From Haloferax prahovense DSM 18310 (lineage in GTDB: Archaea > Halobacteriota > Halobacteria > Halobacteriales > Haloferacaceae), in assembly GCF_000336815.1 (NCBI RefSeq), contig NZ_AOLG01000009.1, positions 1-64,000 of the forward strand: a stretch of 64,000 nt of DNA, in the 5' to 3' direction. Of this stretch, positions 1-8,064 are shown in pieces; position 1 is the stretch's first letter; each line of letters starts with the position of its first letter. A model generated the notes under the pieces. That model saw only the letters and a program-made list of their open reading frames with translations. It did no database searches and was not told the DNA's origin. A program made the translations under genes and the position numbers.

Positions 1-23
1 TCAGAGATGTGTATAAGAGACAG
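1..23. other. Nextera adapter (transposase mosaic end), not genomic
   Basis: Bases 5-23 match exactly the 19-bp Tn5 mosaic end used in Nextera library adapters, preceded by four bases (tcag) that resemble adapter tail. Genomic sequence begins at about base 24, in the middle of a sec61-beta reading frame. This is library contamination at a contig end, so apparent ORFs that run into bases 1-23 on either strand are artefacts at that end. Confidence 0.97.
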
Positions 24-108
24 GAATCGCGTTGCGGTCCTCCGCGTCGAAGTAGCGGACGAGGCCCGCGCTCGACATCAGACCGCCGCTGTTCTGGCCC
101 TTGCTCAT
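24..108 (-). CDS. Preprotein translocase subunit Sec61-beta, 3' truncated by contig end
   Basis: Small subunit of the SecYEG/Sec61 protein-conducting channel in the cytoplasmic membrane. About 28 residues are visible, beginning [16 protein letters not shown] and continuing [12 protein letters not shown]. This is the conserved cytosolic N-terminus of haloarchaeal Sec61-beta, which is usually about 50-55 aa with one C-terminal membrane helix. The frame then runs into the Nextera mosaic end, so the transmembrane segment is missing from the assembly and not necessarily from the organism. The ATG at 106-108 is chosen because it gives the family start; longer upstream extension has no similarity. 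Confidence 0.88.
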
Positions 109-328
109 GTTCCACCGTCCGTGCGTCCGCCGCGTAAACGTTTCGGCTCGCGCTCGGAACGCGTCTCGACGCGGCCGAAAAATCGCGCTCATCGGACGAG
201 TCCGCTCGCGGCCGTCTTGGGGGTCGACGGGTCGGAATCCGTTTTGGATGACCGGAAGCACAACCGGAGAGGTGCGGGCCCATGAGTAATCCTTATGCGC
301 GGGGGCAGGCAAGTTGCGTCGGGATACG

Positions 329-595
329 ATGACTGTTCGACTCTTGGACTTCTACGCGGACTGGTGCGGCCCTTGTAAGACGCAGGACCCGATTCTCGAC
401 GACCTCGAGGGCGACTACGAGAACGTCGAGTTCGTCAAGGTCGACGTCGACGAGGAACAGGACGTTGCCAACCAGTATCAGGTTCGCTCGCTCCCGACGC
501 TCATCGTCGAGAACGACGACGGCATCGTCGACCGCTTCGTCGGCGTCACCCAGCGGGACGACATCGAATCGGCGCTGAGCCAGGCCGGCGCGTAA
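329..595 (+). CDS. Thioredoxin
   Basis: Small cytosolic dithiol oxidoreductase of 88 aa. The WCGPC active site is at residues 12-16 (Cys13 and Cys16), near the N-terminus as in thioredoxins. The cis-proline region SLPTLIV follows at about residue 53, and the protein is acidic. ATG 329 is preferred over an upstream in-frame TTG at 314 because it places the first beta strand ([10 protein letters not shown]) directly before the active site. It stands alone, divergent from sec61-beta. Its partner reductase is not in this window, so the substrate is unknown. Confidence 0.93.
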   Translation: MTVRLLDFYADWCGPCKTQDPILDDLEGDYENVEFVKVDVDEEQDVANQYQVRSLPTLIVENDDGIVDRFVGVTQRDDIESALSQAGA

Positions 596-708
596 GCGCG
601 CCGCGGACCGCCGCGTTTTCCGACCTATCCAGATGGCCGCCGAGAGCCCCGCGAGCGCCGGCGGTGTGTCTCGCAAGCGTTATACGACCGGCGGGGGGAC
701 TCGTATGC

Positions 709-855
709 ATGGCTAGTGACGCTGCGACGAAGCGGACGCTCGAGAAGCAGATCTGCATGCGGTGCAACGCGCGCAACCCCCAGAAGGCAAAGCAGTGCCG
801 CAAGTGCGGCTACAAGCACCTTCGACCCAAGTCGAAGGAACGCCGCGCCGCGTAA
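709..855 (+). CDS. rpl40e: 50S ribosomal protein L40e
   Basis: Zinc-binding protein of the large ribosomal subunit, 48 aa, the usual length for archaeal L40e. The zinc finger is C16-x2-C19-x10-C30-x2-C33, followed by a basic tail ([13 protein letters not shown]) that contacts rRNA. It is strikingly basic compared with its acidic neighbours, as expected for a ribosomal protein. ATG 709 gives the conserved [14 protein letters not shown] start; the longer frame from 664 is upstream read-through. Confidence 0.96.
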   Translation: MASDAATKRTLEKQICMRCNARNPQKAKQCRKCGYKHLRPKSKERRAA

Positions 856-872
856 GCCCGCACGCTTCTCTC

Positions 873-1253
873 TCAGGCGTCTCGCCGATACAGTTCGACC
901 AGCACCGCGAGCAGTGCGAGCTGGACGAGCTTGTCCACGATGCCGCCGATTCCGAAGATATTCGGCCAGTTCAGTGCGACGTAGAGGACCACCTGTCCGA
1001 CGGTGAAGGGGATGCCGAGCAACACCACCCGCGAGCGGAGGCGCTCGTCGCCGCGCAGGACGCCGACGATGCCGGCGGCGAAGCCCGCCGCGGCCCCGAT
1101 GAACGCGATGCCGAGCGGATCGGCGAGGTTCGCGGCCAGCGCGCCCGCCCCGAGGACGAGGTGAATCACGCCGGTCACGGCCGCGAGGCCGACGCCGACG
1201 TAGTGCAGTCGCGTCAGGTCGCCGCCCGCGCCCCCGGTCGTGTCGGTCGCCAT
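873..1253 (-). CDS. Haloarchaeal four-helix membrane protein, function unknown
   Basis: A 126-aa integral membrane protein with about four hydrophobic segments: roughly residues 17-40, 45-65, 75-95 and 103-122. It is rich in Gly, Ala and Val, with no signal peptide or catalytic motif. The gene begins one base after the stop of the MBL-fold hydrolase upstream, so the two are probably co-transcribed and perhaps translationally coupled. It looks like a conserved haloarchaeal family of unknown function. The start ATG at 1251-1253 gives MATDTTGG; the longer frame upstream lies inside the hydrolase gene. Confidence 0.8.
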   Translation of the reverse strand: MATDTTGGAGGDLTRLHYVGVGLAAVTGVIHLVLGAGALAANLADPLGIAFIGAAAGFAAGIVGVLRGDERLRSRVVLLGIPFTVGQVVLYVALNWPNIFGIGGIVDKLVQLALLAVLVELYRRDA

Positions 1254-1254
1254 C

Positions 1255-1881
1255 TCAGGCCTCCGGGTATTTCGGTTTGCGGCGCTCCGCGCGTTCGAGC
1301 GCGCGTTCGAGCGCGTCGCGGACGGTGTCGCCCCCGATCTCGTTCTCGAAGGGGTCGCCGTGGCCGGCGTACAGCGCCTCGACGGTCGACGGGAGGCGGT
1401 CGAGGAGCGTGTGCAGGCTGCTGATGAGGCGCTCGCGGGACTGTCCCGGCATGTCGGTGCGACCGAAACTGCCGTCGTCGAACGCACCGTCGTTGTAGAC
1501 GAACACGTCGCCGGAAAACAGCGACCGCCCGCTCACGAGCGAGACGTGGTCGTCGGCGTGACCCGGCGTGTAGATGACCTCGAACGTCTCGTCACCCATC
1601 TCGACGTGGTCGCCGTCTTCGAGTTCGTGCGTTCGAAGCGGGTGGTCGGCGTAGGCGTACACGTCCGGGGCGAACCGCTCGACCACCGCGTCGAGTTCGC
1701 CCACGTGGTCCGAGTGCTGGTGGGTGACGACCACTGCGTCGAGGTCGTCGGTGTGCTCGGCGACGACCTCCTCGACGCCGGGCATCGTTCCGGCGTCGAC
1801 GAGGACGGTTCGCGCGCCGAGGACGAGGTAGGCGTTGCAGGTGAAGGTCTCGGCGTCGGCGGTGACTGGGATGACTTCCAT
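1255..1881 (-). CDS. MBL-fold metallo-hydrolase (glyoxalase II-like)
   Basis: A 208-aa metallo-beta-lactamase-fold hydrolase, probably binuclear zinc. It carries H54-x-H56-x-D58-H59 (THQHSDH), a later metal histidine in TPGHADDH (about residue 110), an aspartate in SGDVF, and a final histidine in AGHGDP. This layout fits glyoxalase II-like hydroxyacyl-thioester hydrolases, but the substrate cannot be read from the sequence. The ATG at 1879-1881 gives MEVIPVTADAETFTCN, the usual first strand. The following membrane-protein gene starts after a one-base gap. Confidence 0.88.
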   Translation of the reverse strand: MEVIPVTADAETFTCNAYLVLGARTVLVDAGTMPGVEEVVAEHTDDLDAVVVTHQHSDHVGELDAVVERFAPDVYAYADHPLRTHELEDGDHVEMGDETFEVIYTPGHADDHVSLVSGRSLFSGDVFVYNDGAFDDGSFGRTDMPGQSRERLISSLHTLLDRLPSTVEALYAGHGDPFENEIGGDTVRDALERALERAERRKPKYPEA

Positions 1882-2012
1882 ACCTCCGCGTACGCGCCCG
1901 AACGGAAAAAGTCGGACGGGTGAGACGTTCCCCGCGACACCGCAACTCGCCCTCAAACGTCGAACTCGCGCGACAAATCCTTTTTGGGGGTCGGTCGTGT
2001 ACGTATGACTGT

Positions 2013-2183
2013 ATGGGATTTGGGAGCTACGACGAGTCCGAACAAGGAGACCAGAACGTCGACTTCGACGAGGAAGACGGCGTCACGACGAGCGAGGAGA
2101 AACACGAGGGCGAGGTCGATTTCGAAATCGGCGCGTCCAACGACGAACTCCTCGACCGGCTCCAGGAGATTAAAGACGAGTGA
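2013..2183 (+). CDS. DUF5786 family small acidic protein
   Basis: A 56-aa, very acidic protein beginning MGFGSYDESEQ, which I recognise as the haloarchaeal DUF5786 family. No enzymatic motif is present. The C-terminus looks helical (NDELLDRLQEIKDE). Its stop codon overlaps the GTG start of the DUF99 gene by 4 bp (GTGA), so the two are probably translated as a coupled pair. The ATG at 2013 lies well inside a longer open frame and gives the family N-terminus. Confidence 0.82.
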   Translation: MGFGSYDESEQGDQNVDFDEEDGVTTSEEKHEGEVDFEIGASNDELLDRLQEIKDE

Positions 2184-2791
2184 AGCCTGGGTCTCGCGCC
2201 CTCGGGGTCGCGGAATCTTTCCCCGGGGCGGCGCGCGCACCCACAGACGACGTTGACGACGCTCATTTTTCGACAGACCCGTCTCCGGAGAGCGTCCTCT
2301 GCGGCGCGGTCGTCCGCGCCGACCGGGTCGTCGACGGTCTCGCCTTCGAGACGTGCACCGTCGGCGGCGACGACGCGACCGACGCCATCGCCTCGCTGTA
2401 CGCCTCGCTCGGCCGCGAAGACGTGCGCTACCTGCTCGTCTCCGGCATCGCCCCGGCGTGGTTCAACCTCGTCGACGTCGAGCGCCTCGCCGCGGACCTC
2501 GACCGCCCGGTGGTCTCGGTCTCCTTCGAGGAGAGCGAGGGGCTCGAACCCGCGCTCGCCGAGCAGTTCTCGGGCGCGGCGCTCGACCGACGACTCGCCA
2601 CGTACCGCGCGGCCCCGCCCCGCCGCCCGCTCGATGTGAACGGGGAGACGGTGTTCGTCCGGGCCGCCGGCTGCGACGACGACGAGGCCGCGCGGGTCGT
2701 CCGCGGGTTCACCCCGACCGGCGGCCGTCCCGAACCGATTCGCGTGGCCCGGATGGCCGCCCGAGCGGCGCGACGCTTCGCCGGGGATTAA
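2180..2791 (+). CDS. DUF99 (UPF0215) family protein, endonuclease V-like fold
   Basis: A 203-aa protein of the archaeal DUF99/UPF0215 family, which is distantly related to endonuclease V. Visible family signatures are LGVAESF near the N-terminus, LLVSGIAPAWFNLVD at about residues 84-98, RPVVSVSFEES at about 110-120, and a C-terminal PEPIRVARMAARAA segment. The start is a GTG that overlaps the stop of the DUF5786 gene. A role in DNA or RNA repair is a family-level guess. The next gene downstream encodes a DNA-repair glycosylase. Confidence 0.85.
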   Translation: MKPGSRALGVAESFPGAARAPTDDVDDAHFSTDPSPESVLCGAVVRADRVVDGLAFETCTVGGDDATDAIASLYASLGREDVRYLLVSGIAPAWFNLVDVERLAADLDRPVVSVSFEESEGLEPALAEQFSGAALDRRLATYRAAPPRRPLDVNGETVFVRAAGCDDDEAARVVRGFTPTGGRPEPIRVARMAARAARRFAGD

Positions 2792-2815
2792 GCCGTCCCC
2801 GCCCTCGAACCGAGT

Positions 2816-3412
2816 ATGGAACACATGGAGGGCCTCTGCGTGACGGGTTGCGAGCAGTGCCCCGAACTCGTCGACTCGCGGAGTCGCATCGTCAACGGGG
2901 TCGGCCCCGACGACGCCGACCTGCTCTTCCTCGGCGAAGCGCCGGGCGCGAAGGAAGACGAGGGCGGCGAGCCGTTCGTGGGTCGCTCCGGCTCCGTGCT
3001 TGACGACGCGCTCCGCGAGGCCGGCCTCGCCCGCGCCGACGTTCGCATCACCAACTGCGTGCGGTGCCGCCCGCCGGACAACCGCGACCCGACGAGCGAC
3101 GAACTGTCGAACTGTCGGGGCTATCTCGCCCGCGAACTCGAACTCGTCGACCCCGAGCTAATCGTCACGCTCGGGAAAGTGCCATCGCAGCACCTGCTCG
3201 ACCGCGGCGTCGCCATCACGAGCGAGTCCGGGTCGGTCGTGGACGCCCGCGTCGGCGACGCCTCTTACCGCGTCCTCCTCTCTGTCCATCCGGCGGCGAC
3301 GCTCTACGACCGGAGCCAGCGTGAGGGCTTCTTCGAGACCATCGCGCGCGCCGCCGACCTCTCGGGACTCTCCGACTCCTCGGACGGACAGGCCAGCCTC
3401 GGCGACTTCTGA
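2816..3412 (+). CDS. Uracil-DNA glycosylase, family 4 (Fe-S)
   Basis: A 198-aa base-excision repair enzyme that removes uracil from DNA. It has the family-4 motif GEAPGAKEDEGGEPFVGRSG (about residues 40-59) and a distal HPAATLY motif. The four likely [4Fe-4S] ligands are two cysteines in GCEQC (residues 12 and 15), the cysteine of RCRPP and the cysteine of LSNCRGYL. These match the archaeal thermophile-type UDG architecture and length. The start may be at residue 1 or at Met4 (2825); both fit. It follows the DUF99 gene by 24 bp on the same strand. Confidence 0.92.
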   Translation: MEHMEGLCVTGCEQCPELVDSRSRIVNGVGPDDADLLFLGEAPGAKEDEGGEPFVGRSGSVLDDALREAGLARADVRITNCVRCRPPDNRDPTSDELSNCRGYLARELELVDPELIVTLGKVPSQHLLDRGVAITSESGSVVDARVGDASYRVLLSVHPAATLYDRSQREGFFETIARAADLSGLSDSSDGQASLGDF

Positions 3413-3442
3413 GCCCGCGAGAGCGCCCGTCCACCCCGACGT

Positions 3443-4237
3443 TCAGGCCGAGGCGTCGTTGACTTCGATTCGCTCGCCCGCCGGTTCTTCGGGCCGTTCC
3501 GCCCGCTTTTCGGCGCGGGCGTGTTCTCTGAGGTGCGCGCCCGCGTCGAGCGCGGTTTTGACGACGACCATGACGACGAGCGCCGCGGCGGGCGCGCCCG
3601 AGGCGGCGACGAGGAACGCGCCGAGGATGATGGTCAGGTGGAGGACGATGACCCGGCGGTAGGGTTCGGACATCTGCGTGCCGGGCGAGACGCTCCGGTA
3701 CTCCTCGCGGCCGACGAAGTTGGCGGCGAACGACCCGCCGTGGCTGAGGACCGTCGCACCCGCCGCGAGAAGGACCGCGCCGAGCGGGACGCCGCCGACC
3801 GCGCCGGCCGCCCCGCCCGCGAAGGCGTCGAACGACCAGACGAACACGCCGTGGACGACCCAGAAAATCCCGTAGTGCATGGCGAAAAAGCCCGCGATGG
3901 GGACGTTCGTGGGGTAGAAGTGAAAGCCGTCGCGGGGCGATTCGGGCGGCGAGAGGTCCACCCGCCGACCGTTGATGGTGGCGTTGATGCTCGACCCGCC
4001 GTCGCCGCGGCCGCTGGCGGCGAGAATCTTGGGGACGTTCAGGAGACCGACGACGCCGCTTTCGAGCCAGTAAGCGACGAGCAGCGCCTTCAGGCTCCAG
4101 TCGAACCAGACGACGCCGACGAGGGGGACGAGGTTCGCGGCCACGAGCGCGGCGAGGGCGACGGGCGAGGCGGCGAGACGCGACCCCGAAGCGGCGGAGT
4201 GCGGCGGCGAGGGAACGGAACGCGGCGACGACGGCAT
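3443..4237 (-). CDS. DUF6498-like multi-spanning membrane protein
   Basis: A 264-aa integral membrane protein with about six hydrophobic stretches. Conserved-looking features are WFDWSLKALLVAYWLES (about 44-60), FYPTNVPIAGFFAMHYGIFW (about 105-124) and a C-terminal LHLTIILGAF segment. This pattern fits the DUF6498 family of unknown function. The tail is charged (RAEKRAERPEEPAGE). It is a monocistronic gene on the minus strand, convergent with the uracil glycosylase. The AT-rich islet begins upstream of its start. Confidence 0.78.
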   Translation of the reverse strand: MPSSPRSVPSPPHSAASGSRLAASPVALAALVAANLVPLVGVVWFDWSLKALLVAYWLESGVVGLLNVPKILAASGRGDGGSSINATINGRRVDLSPPESPRDGFHFYPTNVPIAGFFAMHYGIFWVVHGVFVWSFDAFAGGAAGAVGGVPLGAVLLAAGATVLSHGGSFAANFVGREEYRSVSPGTQMSEPYRRVIVLHLTIILGAFLVAASGAPAAALVVMVVVKTALDAGAHLREHARAEKRAERPEEPAGERIEVNDASA

Positions 4238-4394
4238 GGGCTACGCTGTGAGACGCGGGGAACCGATAAAAACCGTACCGCGGAGCGGACCAGAACTCAA
4301 TCGAGCTCGGAACATCATGTCTGTGGCACCAACTCTCAAATGGTGGGACTATCACACTACAAAACAAATTCACATTTCTCAAATATCTATAGCA

Positions 4395-4949
4395 CTACTC
4401 TGAATGTAGCCCAATAGTACTCTCCCCAGCTACGATTGACAGACTCGTCAGTTCCCATCGAACCGGATTATCTTTGTGTTTTCCGTCGTCGTAGACTTGC
4501 CATAATTTGTCCTGGTTTGGTTCCACTAGCAACCTCATCTTGCCGCCTCGGGGACCATCCATCTCAACGCGTGTTTTTGTCCCTTCGGTGGTTGACATTT
4601 GGTTGAACCCCACGACTGTAAACGGCTGTTTCATCGATTTGCGACCAGTTGACGTAAATACGACTTTATCATCGACCTGCAATCGATCTATTAAACTTCT
4701 GAGGCTGTCGTTAGATGATGAGAAGTCCCTTAGCACTCTCGTCGTATTCTCTGACTGGTCTCGTTTTTCTCTGATTCGCTTCGCGTATTCGTCTACCGTG
4801 GACCTCTTGAGATCCAATCTGTCAGCGATATCTGCATGTGAACTAGTCCCTGCTTGTTTCAAGAGTAGTACCTCAGCTTCCCGCTTAGAGAGGTTAGTCC
4901 TCTCCGTGATCTGTTCGGCCTCCTTTCTCCTCTCTTCTGAGAGATCCAT
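4395..4949 (-). CDS. LuxR/sigma-4-like HTH regulator in AT-rich islet
   Basis: A 184-aa protein, basic to neutral and unusually AT-rich in coding sequence compared with its GC-rich neighbours, so probably acquired by transfer. Residues about 20-70 (LSKREAEVLLLKQAGTSS then HADIADRLDLKRSTVDEYAKRI) form a LuxR or sigma-region-4 type helix-turn-helix. The C-terminal 100 residues look like beta strands and do not match a family I know. A perfect palindrome sits between a TATA-like element and the ATG, which suggests autoregulation. It lies just downstream of the phnDCE genes on the same strand, but has its own promoter signals. Confidence 0.75.
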   Translation of the reverse strand: MDLSEERRKEAEQITERTNLSKREAEVLLLKQAGTSSHADIADRLDLKRSTVDEYAKRIREKRDQSENTTRVLRDFSSSNDSLRSLIDRLQVDDKVVFTSTGRKSMKQPFTVVGFNQMSTTEGTKTRVEMDGPRGGKMRLLVEPNQDKLWQVYDDGKHKDNPVRWELTSLSIVAGESTIGLHSE

Positions 4950-4952
4950 GGC

Positions 4953-4970
4953 TACACTATTTGTAGTGTA
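4953..4970. promoter_or_regulatory. Perfect 7-bp inverted repeat, probable operator of the islet HTH gene
   Basis: TACACTA-tttg-TAGTGTA, starting 3 bp upstream of the ATG at 4947-4949 and overlapping the TATA-like CTTATAC (minus strand, 4968-4974). Transcription would begin inside or next to the repeat, so a bound dimer would block initiation. A matching half (ACACTACAAA) recurs at 4354-4363, just beyond the 3' end of the gene. Confidence 0.6.
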
Positions 4971-5036
4971 TAAGATAATACTTCGGGTGTTGATTCTCTA
5001 TCCTACTTTAAGACCGAAGCGGCAGGCCGCGGATGC

Positions 5037-6053
5037 CTACTCCCAGATGGAGCGGGCCATCCGCTGGGGGAACTCGATGACGAGTTTGAGGACGCTCATA
5101 CCCTCTTCTTCTTCGCCGCGGATGTACGAGCGAACGCGCTGGCTCACGAACTCGACGGAGACGACGAGTACGAAGATGACGAGAATCGTCGCCATCATGT
5201 TCGTGTACTTGAACAGGCTCCGCTGGGTCTGCAGGACGTAGCCGATACCGCCGCCGCCGATGAGCCCCATCGTGACGGCGATGCGCGTGTTGATTTCGAG
5301 GATGTACATCGTCCACGCGATGAAGGGCGTAAAGACCTGCGAGAGCATCCCGAAGACGACGGTCTGCCGGCGGTTCGCGCCGGTCGACTCGATGGCCTCT
5401 ATCGGTCCGTCTTCGACCTCTTCGAGCGCGTCGGTAAACAGGCGGCCGAGGTTGCCCATCGTGTCGGTCCCGATGGCGAGCGTCGCCGTGAACGGCGAGA
5501 CGCCGCCGAGCGGGATGTAGATGAGCGCCCAGACGAGCGCCGGGATGGCGCGGATGACGCTCATCGTGCCGCGGAAGATGAAGTTGAACGGGTAGGGCGT
5601 CACGCGCTCGGAGCCGAGGACGCCGAGGAGGAGCGCGCCGGGGATGCCGAGGACGGTTCCGGCGAAGCCCATCGCCAGCGTGACGATGGCCGCGCCGAAC
5701 AGGTCCCGCTCCTGGATGAACTGCCAGTAGGAGCCGAAGTCGACGAACGGGAGACCGAACAGCGTCGTCCGCGGGAAGAAGTCCCCGAGCGCCTCCTGGA
5801 ACTCGGGCCAGTAGTAGAGGATTTCCGCGACCGAGAAGCCGACCTCCGAGAGCGCCTCGAAGAAGAAGAAGCCGAAGACGACCGAGATGGCGAACGCCAT
5901 TCCCCACTTGATGCGCTTCGTGAGGGTGAGGTCTCGGAGCGCGCGGTCGAGCGTCCCCGACCGGGCTTCGGTGCCGCCGTCGGTTCGCGCGTCGCGGGGT
6001 CGGTCCTCGCCGTTTCGCGAGCCCCCGTCTGAGGCCGCGTCGCCGCCGTTCAT
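5037..6053 (-). CDS. phnE: Phosphonate-type ABC transporter permease PhnE
   Basis: A 338-aa permease with a charged, probably cytosolic N-terminus (residues 1-45), then about six membrane helices. The EAA loop is visible as EAIESTGANRRQTVVFGMLSQ (about 222-242), where the ATPase docks. It forms the channel of an importer for phosphonate, phosphite or phosphate esters. Its start overlaps the phnC stop by 4 bp (6050-6053), so the two are translationally coupled. It is longer than bacterial PhnE because of the hydrophilic N-terminal extension. No phosphonate-degrading enzymes are nearby, so the exact substrate is open. Confidence 0.93.
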   Translation of the reverse strand: MNGGDAASDGGSRNGEDRPRDARTDGGTEARSGTLDRALRDLTLTKRIKWGMAFAISVVFGFFFFEALSEVGFSVAEILYYWPEFQEALGDFFPRTTLFGLPFVDFGSYWQFIQERDLFGAAIVTLAMGFAGTVLGIPGALLLGVLGSERVTPYPFNFIFRGTMSVIRAIPALVWALIYIPLGGVSPFTATLAIGTDTMGNLGRLFTDALEEVEDGPIEAIESTGANRRQTVVFGMLSQVFTPFIAWTMYILEINTRIAVTMGLIGGGGIGYVLQTQRSLFKYTNMMATILVIFVLVVSVEFVSQRVRSYIRGEEEEGMSVLKLVIEFPQRMARSIWE

Positions 6054-6805
6054 GCGCTCACCTCGGTCCCCTCGCGGATGTCCGCGGTCTGGACGTCGCC
6101 GTAGATGCGGTCGATGACGTCGACGGTCAGGTCCTCGCGGTAGCCGTCGAAGACGAGTTCTCCGTCGCGGAGCGCGAGGAACCGCTCGCCGAACTCGCGG
6201 GCGAGGTTCACTTGGTGGAGGCTCGCGAGCGTCGAGAGGTCGCGCTCCGCAGCCGCGCTCCGGATGTACCCCATCACCGTCTCGGCGCTGGCGGGGTCGA
6301 GGCTGGCGACGGGTTCGTCGGCCAAAAGCAGGTTCGGCCCCTGGACGAGCGCGCGGGCGATGCCGACGCGCTGTTGCTGGCCGCCGCTCATGCTCCGGGT
6401 CCGCTGGTTCGCTTGGTCGAGCAGTCCGACCGTCTCCAGCGCGCGGAGCGCCTCGAACTTGTCTTCCTCCGCGTGCCAGCCGACGAGACTACGGAAGAAC
6501 GAGGTGCGGTTGAGCGCGCCGGTCAGCGCGTTGCCGTAGGCGCTGAGTTGTCCCAGCACGTAGTGTTGCTGGAAGATCATGGCCACGTCGTCGCGCGGGC
6601 CTTTGACCGGCTCGCCGTCGATTCGAATCTCGCCGGACGTCGGGTTCGTCAGGCCGTTCAGACAGCGAAGGAGCGTGGACTTTCCCGCCCCCGACTGCCC
6701 GAGGAGCACGGCGAACTCGCCGTCCTCGATGGTGAAAGAGACGTCGTCCAACGCCCGGACGTCGCCGAACGCTTTCGTGAGGTTACGTACTTCGATGGTA
6801 CTCAT
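6050..6805 (-). CDS. phnC: Phosphonate-type ABC transporter ATPase PhnC
   Basis: A 251-aa cytosolic ATPase of the importer. Walker A is GQSGAGKST at residues 36-44, the Q-loop is in MIFQQHYVLGQLSA, the ABC signature is SGGQQQRVGIARAL, Walker B is LLLADEPVASLD, and the switch histidine lies in LASLHQVNLA. HQVNLA and the other motifs are typical of PhnC rather than PstB. It sits between phnD (85 bp upstream) and phnE (4-bp overlap). Confidence 0.95.
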   Translation of the reverse strand: MSTIEVRNLTKAFGDVRALDDVSFTIEDGEFAVLLGQSGAGKSTLLRCLNGLTNPTSGEIRIDGEPVKGPRDDVAMIFQQHYVLGQLSAYGNALTGALNRTSFFRSLVGWHAEEDKFEALRALETVGLLDQANQRTRSMSGGQQQRVGIARALVQGPNLLLADEPVASLDPASAETVMGYIRSAAAERDLSTLASLHQVNLAREFGERFLALRDGELVFDGYREDLTVDVIDRIYGDVQTADIREGTEVSA

Positions 6806-6890
6806 AGTGTGTGGGCGGACTTCCCGCGTCTACGGTTCGTGGGCGCGGCACCGCCAAAATGATACTGCAATGGAATTGTTCGTGAGCTGA

Positions 6891-7856
6891 TTACTGTCCG
6901 AGAGAGATTCCGAGCGTGTCGATGACGTTCTGAATCGGCTGGTAGTCCTCGACGGTCCCCGGCTCGACGCCGGTGAACCAGAGCTGTTGGTCCTCGCCGA
7001 GGTCCTCGTTGATGAGGTCGTCCTGCGTGACGCTCGTGAGCGCGTCCGTCATCGACGACTTCATCTCCGACTCCAGTTCGGAACGCACGATTATCGGCGC
7101 GCGGGGGATGGGGTCAGAGACCGCGAGCAGTTGGAGTTCGGGGTCCGCGGTTCCGAGGTCGCCGTCGTTCTCGGCGGAGGTGTCGAGGAACTGCTGGGGG
7201 AATTGGTCTTCCGGGACGTGCGGCGCGGTCGAGAACGCACCCGTGCCGGCGGCGACGACCTCGTCGCGGTTGACGAGCGTCTCGCGGGCGGTCGCGTGGT
7301 CGGACCACTGTCCGGTGAAGTCGGCGGGCTCGCCGTCGGGGGCGTTGCCCGTGTCGAGGCCGGCCTGATTCAACATGTACAGCGGAAACAGCGACCCGCT
7401 CGTCGAGAGGCGGTCGGCGAACGCGATGGTCTCGCCTTCGAGGTCGGTGAGTTCCTCGATACCGCTGTCGGGCGTCGTCGTCATGATGGAGAAGTACTTC
7501 GCCGCGCCGTAGGCCACGCGGATACCCATGACCTCGGTGACGTCCTCGTTGCCGCCCTGAATGGCGATGGTCGGCGAGGAGTCGGCGAGGTCGGCCTGCC
7601 CGGATTTGAACGCCTGGTACACCGCGGCGTAGTCCGCGGCGACCGACGACTCGACGGTCACGCCCGTCTCGGACTCGAGGTACTCGAACAGCGGTTGATA
7701 CTGCTGTTGGATGTCGACGTCCGATTCGGACGGCGTGAGGAGGAAGTTGACCGAGTCCGACCCACCCGTGACGCTGCCGATACACCCGCTCAACCCCGAA
7801 ACACCGAGCGCACCGAGCGCGCCGGTCTGCTTGAGGAAACTCCGTCGGGAAGACAT
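6891..7856 (-). CDS. phnD: PhnD phosphonate/phosphite-binding lipoprotein, Tat-exported
   Basis: A 321-aa extracellular solute-binding protein. The N-terminus has a twin-arginine motif (RRSFLKQ, Arg4-Arg5), a short hydrophobic segment and a lipobox LSGC with Cys25, so it is a Tat-dependent lipoprotein, the common haloarchaeal solution for binding proteins. The mature part has the PhnD fold signature around LTPSESDVDIQQQYQPLFEYL. ATG 7856 is chosen because it places the Tat motif at residue 4; an in-frame start 9 codons earlier is unlikely. A TATA-like ATTTAACC (minus strand, 7887-7894) lies about 34 bp upstream. It leads the phnDCE operon. Confidence 0.94.
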   Translation of the reverse strand: MSSRRSFLKQTGALGALGVSGLSGCIGSVTGGSDSVNFLLTPSESDVDIQQQYQPLFEYLESETGVTVESSVAADYAAVYQAFKSGQADLADSSPTIAIQGGNEDVTEVMGIRVAYGAAKYFSIMTTTPDSGIEELTDLEGETIAFADRLSTSGSLFPLYMLNQAGLDTGNAPDGEPADFTGQWSDHATARETLVNRDEVVAAGTGAFSTAPHVPEDQFPQQFLDTSAENDGDLGTADPELQLLAVSDPIPRAPIIVRSELESEMKSSMTDALTSVTQDDLINEDLGEDQQLWFTGVEPGTVEDYQPIQNVIDTLGISLGQ

Positions 7857-8064
7857 GTGATTCGTCAGAACACTCAGACACACTGAGGTTAAATCTTCCT
7901 ATTCTTTCTCCGTATAGATACATAGATATAAAGTCATATTGCGTACTCTGTGAGTAAACATAGAACAGTCGGGCGATTTTGTGATGCCGGGTCGGTCCCG
8001 CGGTCATCGGGCGACCGTCGCCGCGACGGAAACTCACTTGCCTCCCGGTCTCGCACGTGTACGC

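Noticed and set aside
293-676. A 127-codon minus-strand ORF opposite thioredoxin
   Set aside because: Shadow of the thioredoxin gene with no protein-like features.
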